A DNA stretch of 64,000 bases from Gordius sp. MW1 (lineage: Eukaryota > Nematomorpha > Gordioida > Gordea > Gordiidae): positions 19,902,001 through 19,966,000 of the forward strand of contig OZ038526.1 of the NCBI GenBank assembly GCA_964036665.1. The letters are read 5' to 3'. A program made the translations under genes and the position numbers. How positions within the stretch are numbered: position 1 is the stretch's first letter; every line of letters starts with the position of its first letter. The notes below the pieces were generated by a model. The model was not told the origin of the DNA and did no database searches. It was given only the letters and a program-made list of their open reading frames with translations. Positions 46,857 through 58,837 of the stretch are shown one piece after another.

Positions 46857-47880
46857 GTATACGCATGATCTCTTAGTGAAACCGATAACCTAAAATTAGG
46901 AAGGGGCGCCGCTAGATAGAATAATTTTATCTAGTATACAACCAGTGTGGCGATCTCCAACATCTTTTAGGTGACAAGGATCATAATCTTCAATAAATGG
47001 AATTGAAAAATGAAGTTTTAAATTATATTTAGAGGAGCAATCATTAAAAATAATCATAAATATTATTTTTTGGAATTAATTTTTATGCTAGATAAATTGC
47101 TGAATCGAAAATCTATCAGCACTCTTAATTAAGATTAGGCCTGGATAGAGCAAGAGGACGACCTTGCATGCAAACTAAGTAAATAAATCACGACATAGCC
47201 CTCACCCAATTAGTATAGAGAGACTTCAAAACAACCCCACAAATGAAAAATCAAATAAGGAAGAAGATAATTTAATTAAAAAAGAAGGCCCAAGCTTATG
47301 TGGTCAAAATAAGGCATGATATGAAATTGCACAATATAAATAAAAATTTATGTAAAATATAAAGATAAATGGAATTAATGTTGAAGCTTAAACTAAGAAG
47401 AAAAATATAATTTTCTTTGTAAATGTGGAAGATATGACATAAAAAAATATTGGTTAATAAAGAGCTTTTAAGTTAAAATAAACTAATTTTTTATGATAAT
47501 GGTTTGGTGATTTTTAATTTTGTTGTCGGAATAATATTATATCTAACCCCTATTATGTTTAAAGAATGGGTATATAGGATAATAGTAAATAGCCCTAGTT
47601 ATTGGTAAAATTTATAAAATCTTATAGGATGCTTCATAAAATTAAATAGATTTTTCTAAATATACAATAATTTTAAAAATAATTGAACTACATACCTAGG
47701 AAGTCATGGGCTACTAAAACCAAATCTCTAAACTAATTCTAAACATGATATATAAAATCAATAATATACTTAAGTTGTTATTAAGATCCGCTTGATGGCA
47801 TGTTCATTAGCTTGCAAATAGCTTAGTTTAATCACTAAATCACTGTTCTAAATAAATTTACGACAAATACATCTCCTCCT
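46857..47880. other. intergenic DNA with a weak non-LTR trace
   Basis: 47140-47190 reads DRARGRPCMQTK-like sequence, reminiscent of the RGRP motif at RTE element C-termini, but with stops. Otherwise AT-rich without support for a gene. Confidence 0.35.
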
Positions 47881-47889
47881 TAAACTATA

Positions 47890-47946
47890 GGGGGGGGGGG
47901 GGGGGGGGGGGTGAAGAGAAAGAGGGTAAAAAATAGGGGGGGGGGC
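47890..47946 (+). repeat. long poly(G) tract
   Basis: About 21 consecutive G at 47891-47911, then a further run of about 10 G at 47937-47946, separated by a purine-rich stretch. It is the longest of more than twenty poly(G)/(C) runs in this window. Confidence 0.9.
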
Positions 47947-48797
47947 AAATAAAACCCGAAAATTGTGGTGCAAATTAATGTTATTTATAGAACTTTTCTT
48001 AGTGTTGCAATTTTAATTCTAGCACTATTTATAAATTATTTTCGTTTATCGTGCGTGCTTTAAAATGATAAGATTGTTTTTTAATTTATTTTTTCAAAAA
48101 ACTATGACAGCTTAAAGGTGCTAATGCAAACCAAATTTCATTAATAAACGTAATTAAAAATATAATTTTTTTAACATTTAACATGCTGTTTAAACTTAAG
48201 TTAGATTTCTTATAAATTGCAAGTGTCAAAACTAAAAATATTTAGTACTAAGTAAATGATAATTTAATAAAGCGTTTGGCAAGCTTCATTCATGCATGCT
48301 TCATATTTAAACTTACTTAAAAATCTCTCTTCTTTGTGCTAAAATTAAAGTGAAGGTTTGTGATTTAATTCAACTAAGATTTTTTTTTAATTGATTTGCG
48401 AATAAAGTTTGTTAAACTCTAGTATATATACAAAAAATTACATTTATGACTAATAAAATATAAAACGCGCTATAATATTCTTCATTGTTCATTAAATTAA
48501 TTTTTAAATTCCACTTAAAGATGATCTTGACATAGCCAACTTTTTTAATGCAAATCAGTCTCCCACCACCCCCCCCCTTCCCCCATTACAATAACTATTA
48601 AACTTTCCTTTCCCCGTGCAACTTTAATTAATTACAATCTCATTGTGAGTTTGATAACGTCAATTTAATTAAAATGGAATAGAAAAAGATGGGGCATAAA
48701 GCAAAAATTAAATATCAATCACATTATCATTTTAAAATTAGGGAATATCCCCTTTGAAATCACGATTTTATCCCCAACTTTGCGAATTTACCTCTAT
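47947..48797. other. AT-rich spacer
   Basis: Apart from a poly(C) run near 48570 I see no coding or repeat structure. Confidence 0.45.
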
Positions 48798-48805
48798 GAA
48801 TAGTC

Positions 48806-49329
48806 CAGTCTTGTTAAGGAGCGGCGTTGCTAAATTTTTTCAAAAAAAACTGGAGCGCCCCTTTTTTTTAATGAGGAGCGGGAGCGGGAGTAGCTCCTTT
48901 TAGGACTGGAGCCTTTAAAATTAATATATAAATTATATTATTTTTTAAATATTAATAATATTTGTTAATTAAAATTCAATGAAAATATAATTTTATTTAT
49001 TTAAATTTATTCATTATTAAATAATGAGCCGAGTTTTATATTGATTTTTCATCTAATCATTTGAATTTTTGGATAGTCGAGACCTTTTTTTTTTGTTTTT
49101 AGGAAAATTTTGGATAGTCGAGGAAAATTTTTGGATAGTCGAGACCTTTTTTTAAATGGTTTTAATTATTTTTGTAAAATCAAAGAAAGGAGCGGTTATG
49201 GAGCGGCACTTAGTTGGAGCGGGAGCGCTCCTTTTAATATGTAGTAGCGGGAGCGGGAGTTCGCTCCATTGAGAAGGTAGGAGCGGGAGCGGGAGTCGCT
49301 ACTTTTAAAAAGGAGCGTTAACAAGACTG
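48806..49329. mobile_element. hAT MITE with GGAGCGGGAGCGG ends
   Basis: Ends CAGTCTTGTTAA and TTAACAAGACTG are perfect inverted repeats, flanked by the perfect 8-bp duplication GAATAGTC (48798-48805, 49330-49337). Inside are GGAGCGGGAGCGGGAG repeats and GGATAGTCGA units at 49071-49146. No ORF. Confidence 0.9.
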
Positions 49330-49529
49330 GAATAGTCTTATTATAGGAACATTATGCAATTAATATAGGGTTGGAAAATTTGGCGTAAGTTTGTTAATAT
49401 GAAATAGATGTGCAAATAACCAATCGGAGTTACAGATTAATAAGAACAGAACACTAAGTTTAATTTATAAAGTTGAATTAGCATACAACTTGACATAGTG
49501 CGTAGGCGTATCTAGGATTTACTCATGGG

Positions 49530-50257
49530 TAGAGCCCTGCACGGGCCGCCCGAAGTCTCACCCGGCCCGAGCCAGGCCCAATCCGATCGAGCTTCGGACC
49601 GGGCTCGGAAAAAAATTAATAAAACAATCGGGGCTCGGGTCGGGCCTGATGAGGCGGCCCGACTTAAGGCCCGATCCCCACCCGATATGACTAAAGCAAA
49701 CTAATCTTTTATAAAATATTATTTAAACAAACTCAACTCGATATTAAATAATTATCTTCGTACACCATACAAAATATAGCTTCCAAGCTTCAGCTTTTTC
49801 CCCCTGTCTATAATATTTTGACCTAAATTGCAAATCTCTAGTATTTAAATAAATTCATAGTAGCTATTACTTTAAGAATTAAATAAGGAAATTTTTTAAA
49901 AAGTTTTTTATTTGGAACTGTTAGATAACAAATATTTTATAAAGTTCGATTTCCAGTTTTATATTATTGGCTGAATAAATTGTACGAATGAAAATGAAAA
50001 TTTTATTTTAAACTTACCTAGTTGTAAATTACGATTGATAACAAGTTAATGCATTATGTATTTATATGGTAAAATAATTTTCAAAGATTTCAAAATAAAT
50101 TTTTGAAAATTTTTATTGGAAAAATCGGGTCGGGCTCGGGTCGGGCCAAAAATAAGAAATGTCGTTCGGGCTCGGGCCGGGCTCGGGCAAAATAAAAACT
50201 GACAAGTTGGGCTTGGGGCGGGCTGGGGCAGAAAAAAATTTATTTTGCAGGGCTCTA
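49530..50257. mobile_element. hAT MITE with GGGCTCGGGCC ends
   Basis: Ends TAGAGCCCTGC and GCAGGGCTCTA are exact inverted repeats, with perfect 8-bp duplication CTCATGGG (49522-49529, 50258-50265). Repeated TCGGGC/CCCGA units lie inside both ends. No ORF of note. Confidence 0.92.
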
Positions 50258-50449
50258 CTCATGGGTAGTGTTAGAAAATTTTCTAGGCAAAATTTTTTTG
50301 TACATATTTTTTTTTTGAAAAATGTTTTTTTTTCTAAAAGTTTAAAGTGACAATAGAGTAAAAATAATAAAATACTAAAAGTAAAATTCCAACAAATTTA
50401 TTTATATTCAATAACAATATAAAAATGATATAAATTTAAAATCAATATA

Positions 50450-51946
50450 GACGATTATTAGATAGAAACGCATTTACAACATCTTCAGTTTTAGGAGTAT
50501 ATTGCCTGTGTACATAGTAGAGCAACGTTAATCCGGTAAGCCTGAAATTAAAAATTAATAAAACAATTTAGTTTACCTTGATATAATGTAAGAATAAAAA
50601 ACTAATCTTCATATTCACCCAAGGACAAAGGCTATGCGTCTGGAAAAACTTACAGTATACTCGCTTATACTTCAATATTAATTTACAATTTGTTGAGCGA
50701 GTTATTTAGAGAAACATTTTTATCATTCAAAAAAGGCGAAATGCCAAATGTGGCAGCGCAATTGTGCTTCTAAGATATGTTTTAAGTCTTTTTAGCACTG
50801 TAAAACACCGCTCATTAGAGCACGTTGGCACAAGTAAAGTTGCTAATATAAAGAATTTTAATATTAGGATAAAGATCTAGTTTGGAGGAATGATTGGATA
50901 AGGTATTTAATCTATTCCTAGGTAATATATCTGAATTGGAGTTTTTAAAGGATGAATACCACGATTTAATATCGGATTCAAACTGCTCTTCTGATCCTTC
51001 AAGATCATCTTCATAAAATTTAGCTAATATTAAAAATTATTTAATATTTGAGGGGTGAGCTGAACGGGGTCATTAATAAAGAGGGTATCAAATCCCATAA
51101 GTATTTGTTGGTTTTTAATGAATCGTTCTTCTAATTCAGCAGGTGAGAGGTAATAAGCATTTTTCGGACATTCTTTTAAATCGGTTTTCACTTTCTCGCT
51201 GAACTTTGAAATTATAACCAAGATCTCCCTGAAATTCCCTTCATTACTATCCTTCATCCTGGGATTTTCAACTAGTAACAGGCCATAATCACGGTGACAT
51301 ATTAGCAAGAGCTAATACTAAACATTTAGATTAAAATACCTCTCAATTCAATTCCTTGCCTGCCACAGAACACTATAGTTTCCGTTATATAATAAATAAG
51401 GGAAGTTGTAACAGAATTTTCTTTCATTTGAAATAACCAGGTCAAGTGACTGTTTTTGTTTATAAATATCTTCAAGCGAGTTGATAATGTCGACTGCATG
51501 CAAATGATAATTATTTTGTGAATGGTTGTTGAATGTTTGTATTGAATTTTGGAACCTGTTAAAAGTACAAACTGTTATTTAAAAACTAGCAATTTATCTA
51601 ACCTGTTATAAGCATTTACAGTTAAACTATTTAAATTTTGAGAGCCTTTTCCACCCGTAACTTTCCCTGCAAGTACACAATACTTACAAAAAGCTCCTCC
51701 GAGATTTTTGGAATAACATAACCAAGGCCATTGTTTAAACCACTGATATTGAAATTTTAAATTACGAGTTCCACATTTGGGAAGCTCGAAGCTTTCATTA
51801 GGTTGCCAGATTAATTTAAAAACTCTAAATTTCTCCATCCCTATCAAATTTGAGTAAATATAATTGCCTATTTCATGGTCATCTAGAAGCATAAGTATTG
51901 AATATATTTGAATGTTATCCTCACTAATATCTATTTTAGACTTCAC
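50450..51946 (-). pseudogene. hAT transposase of the TTF/ZMYM-like type, fragmented
   Basis: The N-terminal part, 51946-51575, has the TTF-type finger (WPWLCYSKNLGGAFCKYCVLAG) and EIGNYIYSNLIG. The middle, 51308-51030, contains SPAELEERFIKNQQ. The hATC region near 50850-50700 reads CSNERCFTVLKRLKTYLRST, and the last exon-like piece at 50540-50455 gives RLTGLTLLYYVHRQYTP. Stops and frame breaks separate the parts. It would be a nuclear cut-and-paste transposase. Confidence 0.78.
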
Positions 51947-52432
51947 ACTGGCATTATCTAGAAAAGTTAGTGTTTGATTACCCTTTTCCTTTACTTCTTG
52001 TCCTCTTACAGAATTAATACATCATTTTCTAAAAAACTAAATTCTAGATAGAGTGAAACAAAGAGTAAATTACCTTGATCTCTAATCGTGATTGATGTTT
52101 TATTATCCCCTTTTTCTTGTATTCTTACAGAATTAATAAAATCATTTTCTATGGAACTAGATACTAAAATCTATATTTAGCTTATATAATTTATTTATCA
52201 CCCTGATCTCTAATCATTAATGTTAGGTTAACCTGTTCCTCTTCTTCTTTTCTGAATTAGTACTATCATTTTCTAATCTAAATTCTAGAATTTAGAGTGA
52301 ATTAAAATAATTTGTAAATTATCCTGGCTACTACTTTTCTCTTTTGAAAAGTTAGTTTTTTAGGGAAGTAGTTATAAATCGAAAAATATAGTAGGCGTTT
52401 CATATTAAAATTTTGGAAATGGGATGGGATGG

Positions 52433-55310
52433 GATGGGAAGTGAAGTGATGGGAAAACCTCAGGTTTTGTCGACCTAACCTAATAAGTTAGGTTAGGCTT
52501 TTCAAAAAACCTTGAGGTCTTTTAAAAAAGTTAACCTCTGGCCTCGAGGTTAGAGGTCAAAACTAACCTAAAAACCTCGAGGTCAATTAGAAGCCTATAG
52601 CTAAGGTTAGAGCGCAAAATTAACCTAAACGCTTAGGTTAATAAATATTGACCTAGAGGTGTGCACGGATCAAACTTTTTTGATCCGATCCGAGGGGTTT
52701 TTTAAAATTTTTATATCCATCCGATCCGATCCGAGTTTTTTAAAATCTAAATCCGATCCGATCCGAGTTTTTTAAAATCTAAATACGATCCGATCCAATC
52801 CGAAATTTTCAAATTAAAATATTACGAACAGAACTTTTTATTGATGATTAAATTCAAATACATAAAAATAAGGTATAGCAATTTTAATAGACCTAAAATA
52901 AATATAAAATTTTATTTGACTAATTCCATATTATCATATAAAAATAATAAAGAATCTAAATTTTCTGGTTGAATTCGCGTTCTTCTTTCTTCTAATGTTC
53001 TTCCAGCCACCGAGAAATTTCTTTCCGAAGTGGTAGAGGTAGCAGGTATAGCTAAAACTTTATTTGCCAGCTTATAAAGCCTTGGCAGGACTGTTTGATA
53101 TGAACCCCACCATTTCAGCAAATCTTTTTTTGAATCATATTTGCAATCTTCATTTTTTAACGAAAGGTAAATTGTGATTTCATCGGGGGCTTTATCCCAA
53201 TTCCAACACCCCCCCCCCATTATTTTTTCCCCTCAAGTCGGCGTGACTCACACCAGACAATACCCCTGCTGCACCATGGAGATTGCTTCTAAGAAAGAAG
53301 GCAATGTAAGTTACATCATTCATGATTACCCGAAATCAAGAGAAAAAGGAGCTACGCGTGTGCTTTAAGGAAAGGGGAGAGTGATTGATGATTTTTGGAG
53401 TTGAGTTGAAATGAAATAGAAAGAGATGCGTGTCTATTACGTCTAGCTAGGGAAAAACGCAAGGGAAATACTGATAAATAAATTAGGGTGTAAGGGGTAA
53501 GGAGGTGGTATTGGGCATCAAAAATGGTAAAATAAAAAAAGAATGCAAAAATAATTATGAAAAGGTATACTAAAAATTATTAATTTAATTATTATTGTTT
53601 ATTTTAAATTTGAAAATCCGATCCGATCCGACTAAAATAAAATGTTGATCCGATCCGATCGACTTCCAAAATAAAATGTTCATCCGATCCGTCCGAATCC
53701 GAGTTCGGACGGATCGGATCAGATGTCTCGGATCAGATGTCGGATCGGATTGATCCGTGCACACCTGTAGACCTAGCCTAAGCTAAACCTTTTGGTTAAT
53801 TTAATTCACCTAAGGTCAATATTTCTTTTTTTATATACCCTAAAATTTCAACTAAACTACGGTCTTTTAGCACTTTGTCTGTTAATTTTTATCATATATA
53901 ATTTAATCGTAATTTTAATATTTATTCCAATTAAAATTAAGGCAAATTTAACTAAAAATATAATACAATTTTAATTTATTTAATTGTGTCATTTTTAAGA
54001 AAAAAATTGCGATTTGGGGTTTTAATAGATACCTACCTCTATCGAGCGTTTTATTTTTAATTGCCACCATTTTGTAACATATTCCTTTTGTGTGCAATGT
54101 AGCGTGACTGATAGTGGTTGTTCACAAAAAATATATGCTAAGTATTTTATTCAAACTAAATATTTTTAGCGTCGTTGCTAAGTATTTTATATATTTTCAA
54201 AGTATTTAATTCGTTTGCTAAGTTTTTTAATTAATTGTAAGTTTTACATTCAAATGCTAAGTATTTTATTCATTTGCTAAGTATTAAAATGAATTTTGCT
54301 AAGTATTTTATTGTTTTGCTAAGATTTTATTTTGATATGCTAAGTTTTTTTATTAAAATGCTAAGTATTTTTTTTAATTTTAAGCTAGGAATTTTAATCA
54401 AAATGCTCAGTATTAAAAAAAAGATATGAAAATTTTTAATTTTATAATTATTAACCTAACATATGTTTAAATACTTAAGCAAAATATATTTGAATAATGC
54501 TTAGCATATAATTTAAATACTTAGCAAAAGACTAAAGTAATTAGCAAATAAATAAAAAACTTCGCAAAACAATAAAATGCTTACCAAAATTCATTCATTT
54601 AAATAATTAGCGAATCAATAAAATACTTAGCATTTGAATAATTACACTTAATTTAAAAACTTAGCAAACGAATTAAATACTTAGCAAATGAATAAAATAC
54701 TTAGCAACGACGCTAAAAATACTAAATTATTTGAATAAAATACTTAGCAAATAATTTGTTGTGAAATACAACCACTATCAGTCACGCTACATGCACACAA
54801 AAGGAATATGTTACAAAATGGTGGCAATTAAAAATAAAACGCTCGATAGAGGTAGGTATGTATTAAAACCCCAAATCGCAATTTTTTTCTGAAAAATGAC
54901 ACAATTAAATAAATTAAAATTATTTTATATTTTTAGTTAAATTTGCCTTAATTTTAATTGGAATAAATATTAAAATTACGATTAAATCTTATATATGCTC
55001 AAAATTAACAGACATAAGTTGAAATTTTAGGGTATATAAAAAACGAAATATTGACCTTAGGTGAATTAAATTAACCTAAAGGTTTAGCTTAGGCTAGGTC
55101 AATATTTATTAACCTAAGCGTTTAGGTTAAAATAGCGCTCTGACCTAAGCTGTAAGCTTCTAATTGACCTCGAGGTTTTTAGGTTAATTTTGACCTCTAA
55201 CCTCGAGGCAGAGGTTAGCGTTTCTAAAAGACCTTAGAGGTTTTCAAGAAACCTCTAACCTAGCCTAAGGTTGACCTGGGCGTGAACCCCACCTAACTTC
55301 TTCCCATCAC
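52433..55310. mobile_element. foldback element with TGCTAAG arrays (MULE-type, non-autonomous)
   Basis: It is a large inverted repeat. The left outer arm (52433-52653 plus 53770-54400) mirrors the right arm (54440-55310). Outer arms carry AACCTAA/TTAGGTT-rich sequence; inner arms carry CCTACCTCTATCGAGCG, GTGACTGATAGTGGTTGT and then TGCTAAGTATTTTA units (54137-54400) facing CTTAGCA units (54480-54750). A hAT is inserted in the left arm. No transposase. Borders are approximate. Confidence 0.78.
52654..53769 (-). mobile_element. hAT transposon with readable hATC domain
   Basis: Ends TAGAGGTGTGCACGG and (reverse complement) TACAGGTGTGCACGG. Flanks are imperfect (GACC on the left, GACCTAGC on the right). 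The opposite arm of the foldback element gives the uninterrupted site (GACCTAGCC). ORF 53220-52912 encodes LAIPATSTTSERNFS and the rest of the hATC domain up to LFLYDN. The N-terminal part of the transposase is missing. Confidence 0.85.
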
Positions 55311-55851
55311 TAGATGATGGGAGCTATTTATCTAAAATTTAAATTTCGAATAGAATTTATGGATTTTGAATATGAAAAAATAGAAAAAGCAACAAAACTT
55401 AATAACACTTCCAAAAAAAATTATAAATTATAATTATCAATAATATTTGTGTACAAATACAATATAAAAATTATATTATTTGAAACTCATGGGTAGTGTT
55501 ACAACCTTAAGACAACCCTCTCTATACGCCAATGACATAGTGCAAATATCCGCTAGATGGCATGTTAAGTAAACTTGCATATAAGTTTATAACTAAGTTT
55601 TGTTACTAAATCAAAGTTTAAAATAAATTCATGCTAAATGTACGTAAATTTTATATCAATGCAAGATCTGAAATTTTTCATCATGACTAGGCTTTGCAAA
55701 ATTTTATTCATTTGATAAGTTATTTATAATAAAATTTGATGATAAAATTATGTGCCTTTTCTCTAATTTCCAATAGATTTGCATCAGGATATTATTCTTA
55801 ACTTACAATATAATATGTAGAGTGGACAGGTTGAAAATGTTATAAAGGTTA

Positions 55852-56402
55852 TGTCGTGTACCCATACACGAAGAACGAAATTAGCGTATCCAGAGATACG
55901 ATGATGAAGATGTCTTCCCACACACCCCCCCCCCCCCCCCCTCATCTCATCTTATTCAAAAATTAAAGTTAAGAGTTCAACACGCGGTACAATCTTTTGA
56001 TCTTACACGTTGTACACTCATAGCGTAGACCATTATTCTTTTACATTTAATTTCTAGTACGCGTATACCCCCCCCCCCCGACGCGCTGATACGTATTTGT
56101 TATTTTTCTTACGCGTGAGTGATTTTCGATATACGCATCTTATCGTATGCGATTTTGACATTGCGATCTTTTAATTATTATATATTTTCTTGGTTGTGAT
56201 TATATTAATGCCATGTAATAAAGACAGTTGAGAAATATTTCTGCGTACGCGCGTGAGCCTGTTCGCGGCCCGGCCATCCCCCAATAATTTATCGTTTTAC
56301 GGCCCAATTTTCCTTCAAGTTCCCCCAATTAATTCCTAATAACTCTTCCCTTCTGGACCTTCTTATTTAAATCGTATTCCTTTTTTTCGCACGAATACGA
56401 TA
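55852..56402 (+). repeat. 5' LTR
   Basis: 551 bp, TG start. It contains a 17-base C run near 55925, GCGTATCCAGAGATACGA and an AATAAAG polyadenylation-like site near 56217. It matches the 3' LTR except for homopolymer length. Confidence 0.92.
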
Positions 56403-57346
56403 TTTGGTGTCAGATATTCTACTCACGCGCGAAGGAGGAAACCAGGAATTATTCTACAAAACGAAAAAAGAAATAATTTATACAGAAAAATTAATTTGGA
56501 ATTCAAATTGCCGCCCCCCCTCCTTCTTCTGAATGGAATGGATAAAATTATTCGGATAAAATTATTCCAGGAACATCCCGTTTGCCATGAAAAATCGTCA
56601 CAGTGCAGGGATATTGAATAAAATTATTCCAATCCCGTTTGCCATGAACAACCGTCACAGCGCAGGGATATCGGATAAGATTATTCTACTAAAACAATCG
56701 AACCAATCCATGATTCGGAAATATTGGGAGACGGAGGAAGAAAACAATTCCTTCGAACAATTGGCTACCAAATTTAAACCGCAAACATAATTCAGTGGAA
56801 ATTCCAATATGTCTGAGAACATATGGCGGAATTCTTCGAACGAATGAAGATCCCGAAACTGATTTTATTCAAAATATCAATTATGCAGAATCATCCCTAA
56901 CTAATTCTCAAGGCCTAAATTCTTAATCCGCTAAAATATTATTGTAAGACAGAATTATACACTTGATTTATTTACATATATTTATTATATGAAAATTATA
57001 TTGTTAACCAATATTAAAATTCCCCCCCCCCGCAGTTTCTTTGACTAGTATTTGACAGTCTGCTCGTGGGCAAGAAAGGATAATTTTCAAGATAGCAGTT
57101 TACAATCTTGTCAAGGCTGTTGCTAGGTGAGTCACAGAGCTGGAAGAAAAATCCGTTAGTCATGACGTTGCCTTTTTATCTCTGATTTTTACATATATCA
57201 GTCGTCGTGTGAGCAAAGGCCAGAGTTGGTATTCGATGCCAGATGTTTGAAATTTATAATGTTAATAACGCCGCCTTGATAGTTGCACTGAGCTCTTAGA
57301 ACTCTATCGAAAATACATTAAGTCTTCGACTTTTAAAAGGAAAAGA

Positions 57347-57892
57347 TGTCGTGTACCCATACACGAAGAACGAAATTAGCGTATCCAGAGATACGATGAT
57401 GAAGATGTCTTCCCACACACCCCCCCCCCCCCTCATCTCATCTTATTCAAAAATTAAAGTTAAGAGTTCAACACGCGGTACAATCTTTTGATCTTACACG
57501 TTGTACACTCATAGCGTAGACCATTATTCTTTTACATTTAATTTCTAGTACGCGTATACCCCCCCCCCCGACGCGCTGATACGTATTTGTTATTTTTCTT
57601 ACGCGTGAGTGATTTTCGATATACGCATCTTATCGTATGCGATTTTGACATTGCGATCTTTTAATTATTATATATTTTCTTGGTTGTGATTATATTAATG
57701 CCATGTAATAAAGACAGTTGAGAAATATTTCTGCGTACGCGCGTGAGCCTGTTCGCGGCCCGGCCATCCCCCAATAATTTATCGTTTTACGGCCCAATTT
57801 TCCTTCAAGTTCCCCCAATTAATTCCTAATAACTCTTCCCTTCTGGACCTTCTTATTTAAATCGTATTCCTTTTTTTCGCACGAATACGATA
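57347..57892 (+). repeat. 3' LTR
   Basis: 546 bp, essentially identical to the 5' LTR. The AATAAAG near 57707 could direct polyadenylation. Confidence 0.92.
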
Positions 57893-58119
57893 GGTTATAC
57901 ATGAGAATTAAGGGCCTATGTAATCAAACATTAAAACAATTCACCAAATTCTATTTAGAAAAATTAATGTTTAATGTGCGAGAGATATTATTTGACAAAA
58001 CTACAAATAACTTACAGCGGCCAAAAACTTCAATATAAAGTGTAAAGCCAAGACATAGGAATTGACAATAATATAAATAAATTCAAAAATAAATAAAACA
58101 AAAATAAACTATTCTAACT

Positions 58120-58190
58120 GGTCCAAGAATTCACGTACGATTTAAAATTTTTTGGCTATAAAAATACCAAGTCTTTGTTATTAAGACAAG
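58120..58190 (-). repeat. non-LTR tail fragment
   Basis: GTCCAAGAATTCACGTACG and AAAATACCAAGTCTTTGTTA match 28955-29020. No coding portion remains. Confidence 0.6.
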
Positions 58191-58557
58191 CTTAATCGCA
58201 AAAATCTCTTTTTAAAAGTTTAAATAAATGTATGAGGATAAATATTATATGAAACCCCGTTTTTTGAAAGTTTTGTGCTAAGACACTAGTCCAAATGGTA
58301 AACGGATTAGATTTAAAATATATTCTGTAATGACAGTTATTCAAGGTTTTGTTTTGAATAGACTTATTTCCTATAGACACTTGAGTACAGCGTTAGTTAT
58401 TTGAATATATGTTTTGAAGTGGTTTACTTCATTAATTAGAAGTAATCTAGTTTATTCTAGTGTAAAGTATATGCGAAAAAATGAATAATAAATCTGTTAG
58501 TTTTAAAGGTTGTGCTTATGTAGCTGCGCGAGCCCATTATCATTTGAATAATCAGGC

Positions 58558-58735
58558 GATGGTTGAATACAAGCGAGGGGCTATTAAAATAAAAATCACG
58601 TGATGGTTAAGTACAAGCGAGGGGCTATTAAAATAAAAATCACGTGATGGTTAAGTACAAGCGAGGGGCTATTAAAATAAAAATCACGTGATGGTTAAGT
58701 ACAAGCGAGGGGCTATTAAAAATAAAAATCACGTG
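58558..58735 (+). repeat. four-copy 44-bp tandem repeat
   Basis: Units start with GATGG at 58558, 58602, 58646 and 58690. The consensus includes AAGTACAAGCGAGGGGCTAT and ATAAAAATCACGT. Each junction makes TCACGTGA, an E-box palindrome (58596, 58640, 58684). Confidence 0.95.
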
Positions 58736-58837
58736 TTAGAATTCGCCTAGACGGGGTCAAGGGAAAGTAGCGTGCGAAAGAGCCTCTACAGTTTCGTTAT
58801 TTTTAACACTTGAAAGTACACCATATTTAAATTTGAG

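Larger units (their letters stand above)
49502..55532 (-). mobile_element. hAT element with TTF-type zinc finger transposase, hosting nested elements
   Basis: TGACATAGTGC occurs at both outer flanks (49491-49501 and 55533-55543). The ends resemble each other: GTAGGCGTATCTAGG and (reverse complement) TTGGCGTATAGAGAGG. The transposase remnant lies at 50450-51950. Two insertions sit inside: 49530-50257 and the foldback element at about 52433-55310. The 11-bp flank match is longer than the 8 bp normal for hAT, so the borders are approximate. Confidence 0.65.
55852..57892 (+). mobile_element. short LTR retrotransposon (TRIM-like), probably young
   Basis: 5' LTR 55852-56402 and 3' LTR 57347-57892 start TGTCGTGTACCC and end GAATACGATA, nearly identical apart from poly(C) length. 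The 5-bp duplication GGTTA is present at 55847-55851 and 57893-57897. After the 5' LTR, TTTGGTGTCAGA is a plausible primer-binding start; before the 3' LTR, AAAAGGAAAAGA is a polypurine tract. The internal 944 bp has no RT. An ORF at 56587-56790 includes an internal repeat (RHSAGILNKII / RHSAGISDKII) and no known domain. Confidence 0.92.

Noticed and set aside
58558-58735. CRISPR-like direct repeat array
   Set aside because: Copies are contiguous with no unique spacers, and the genome is animal. It is a simple tandem repeat.
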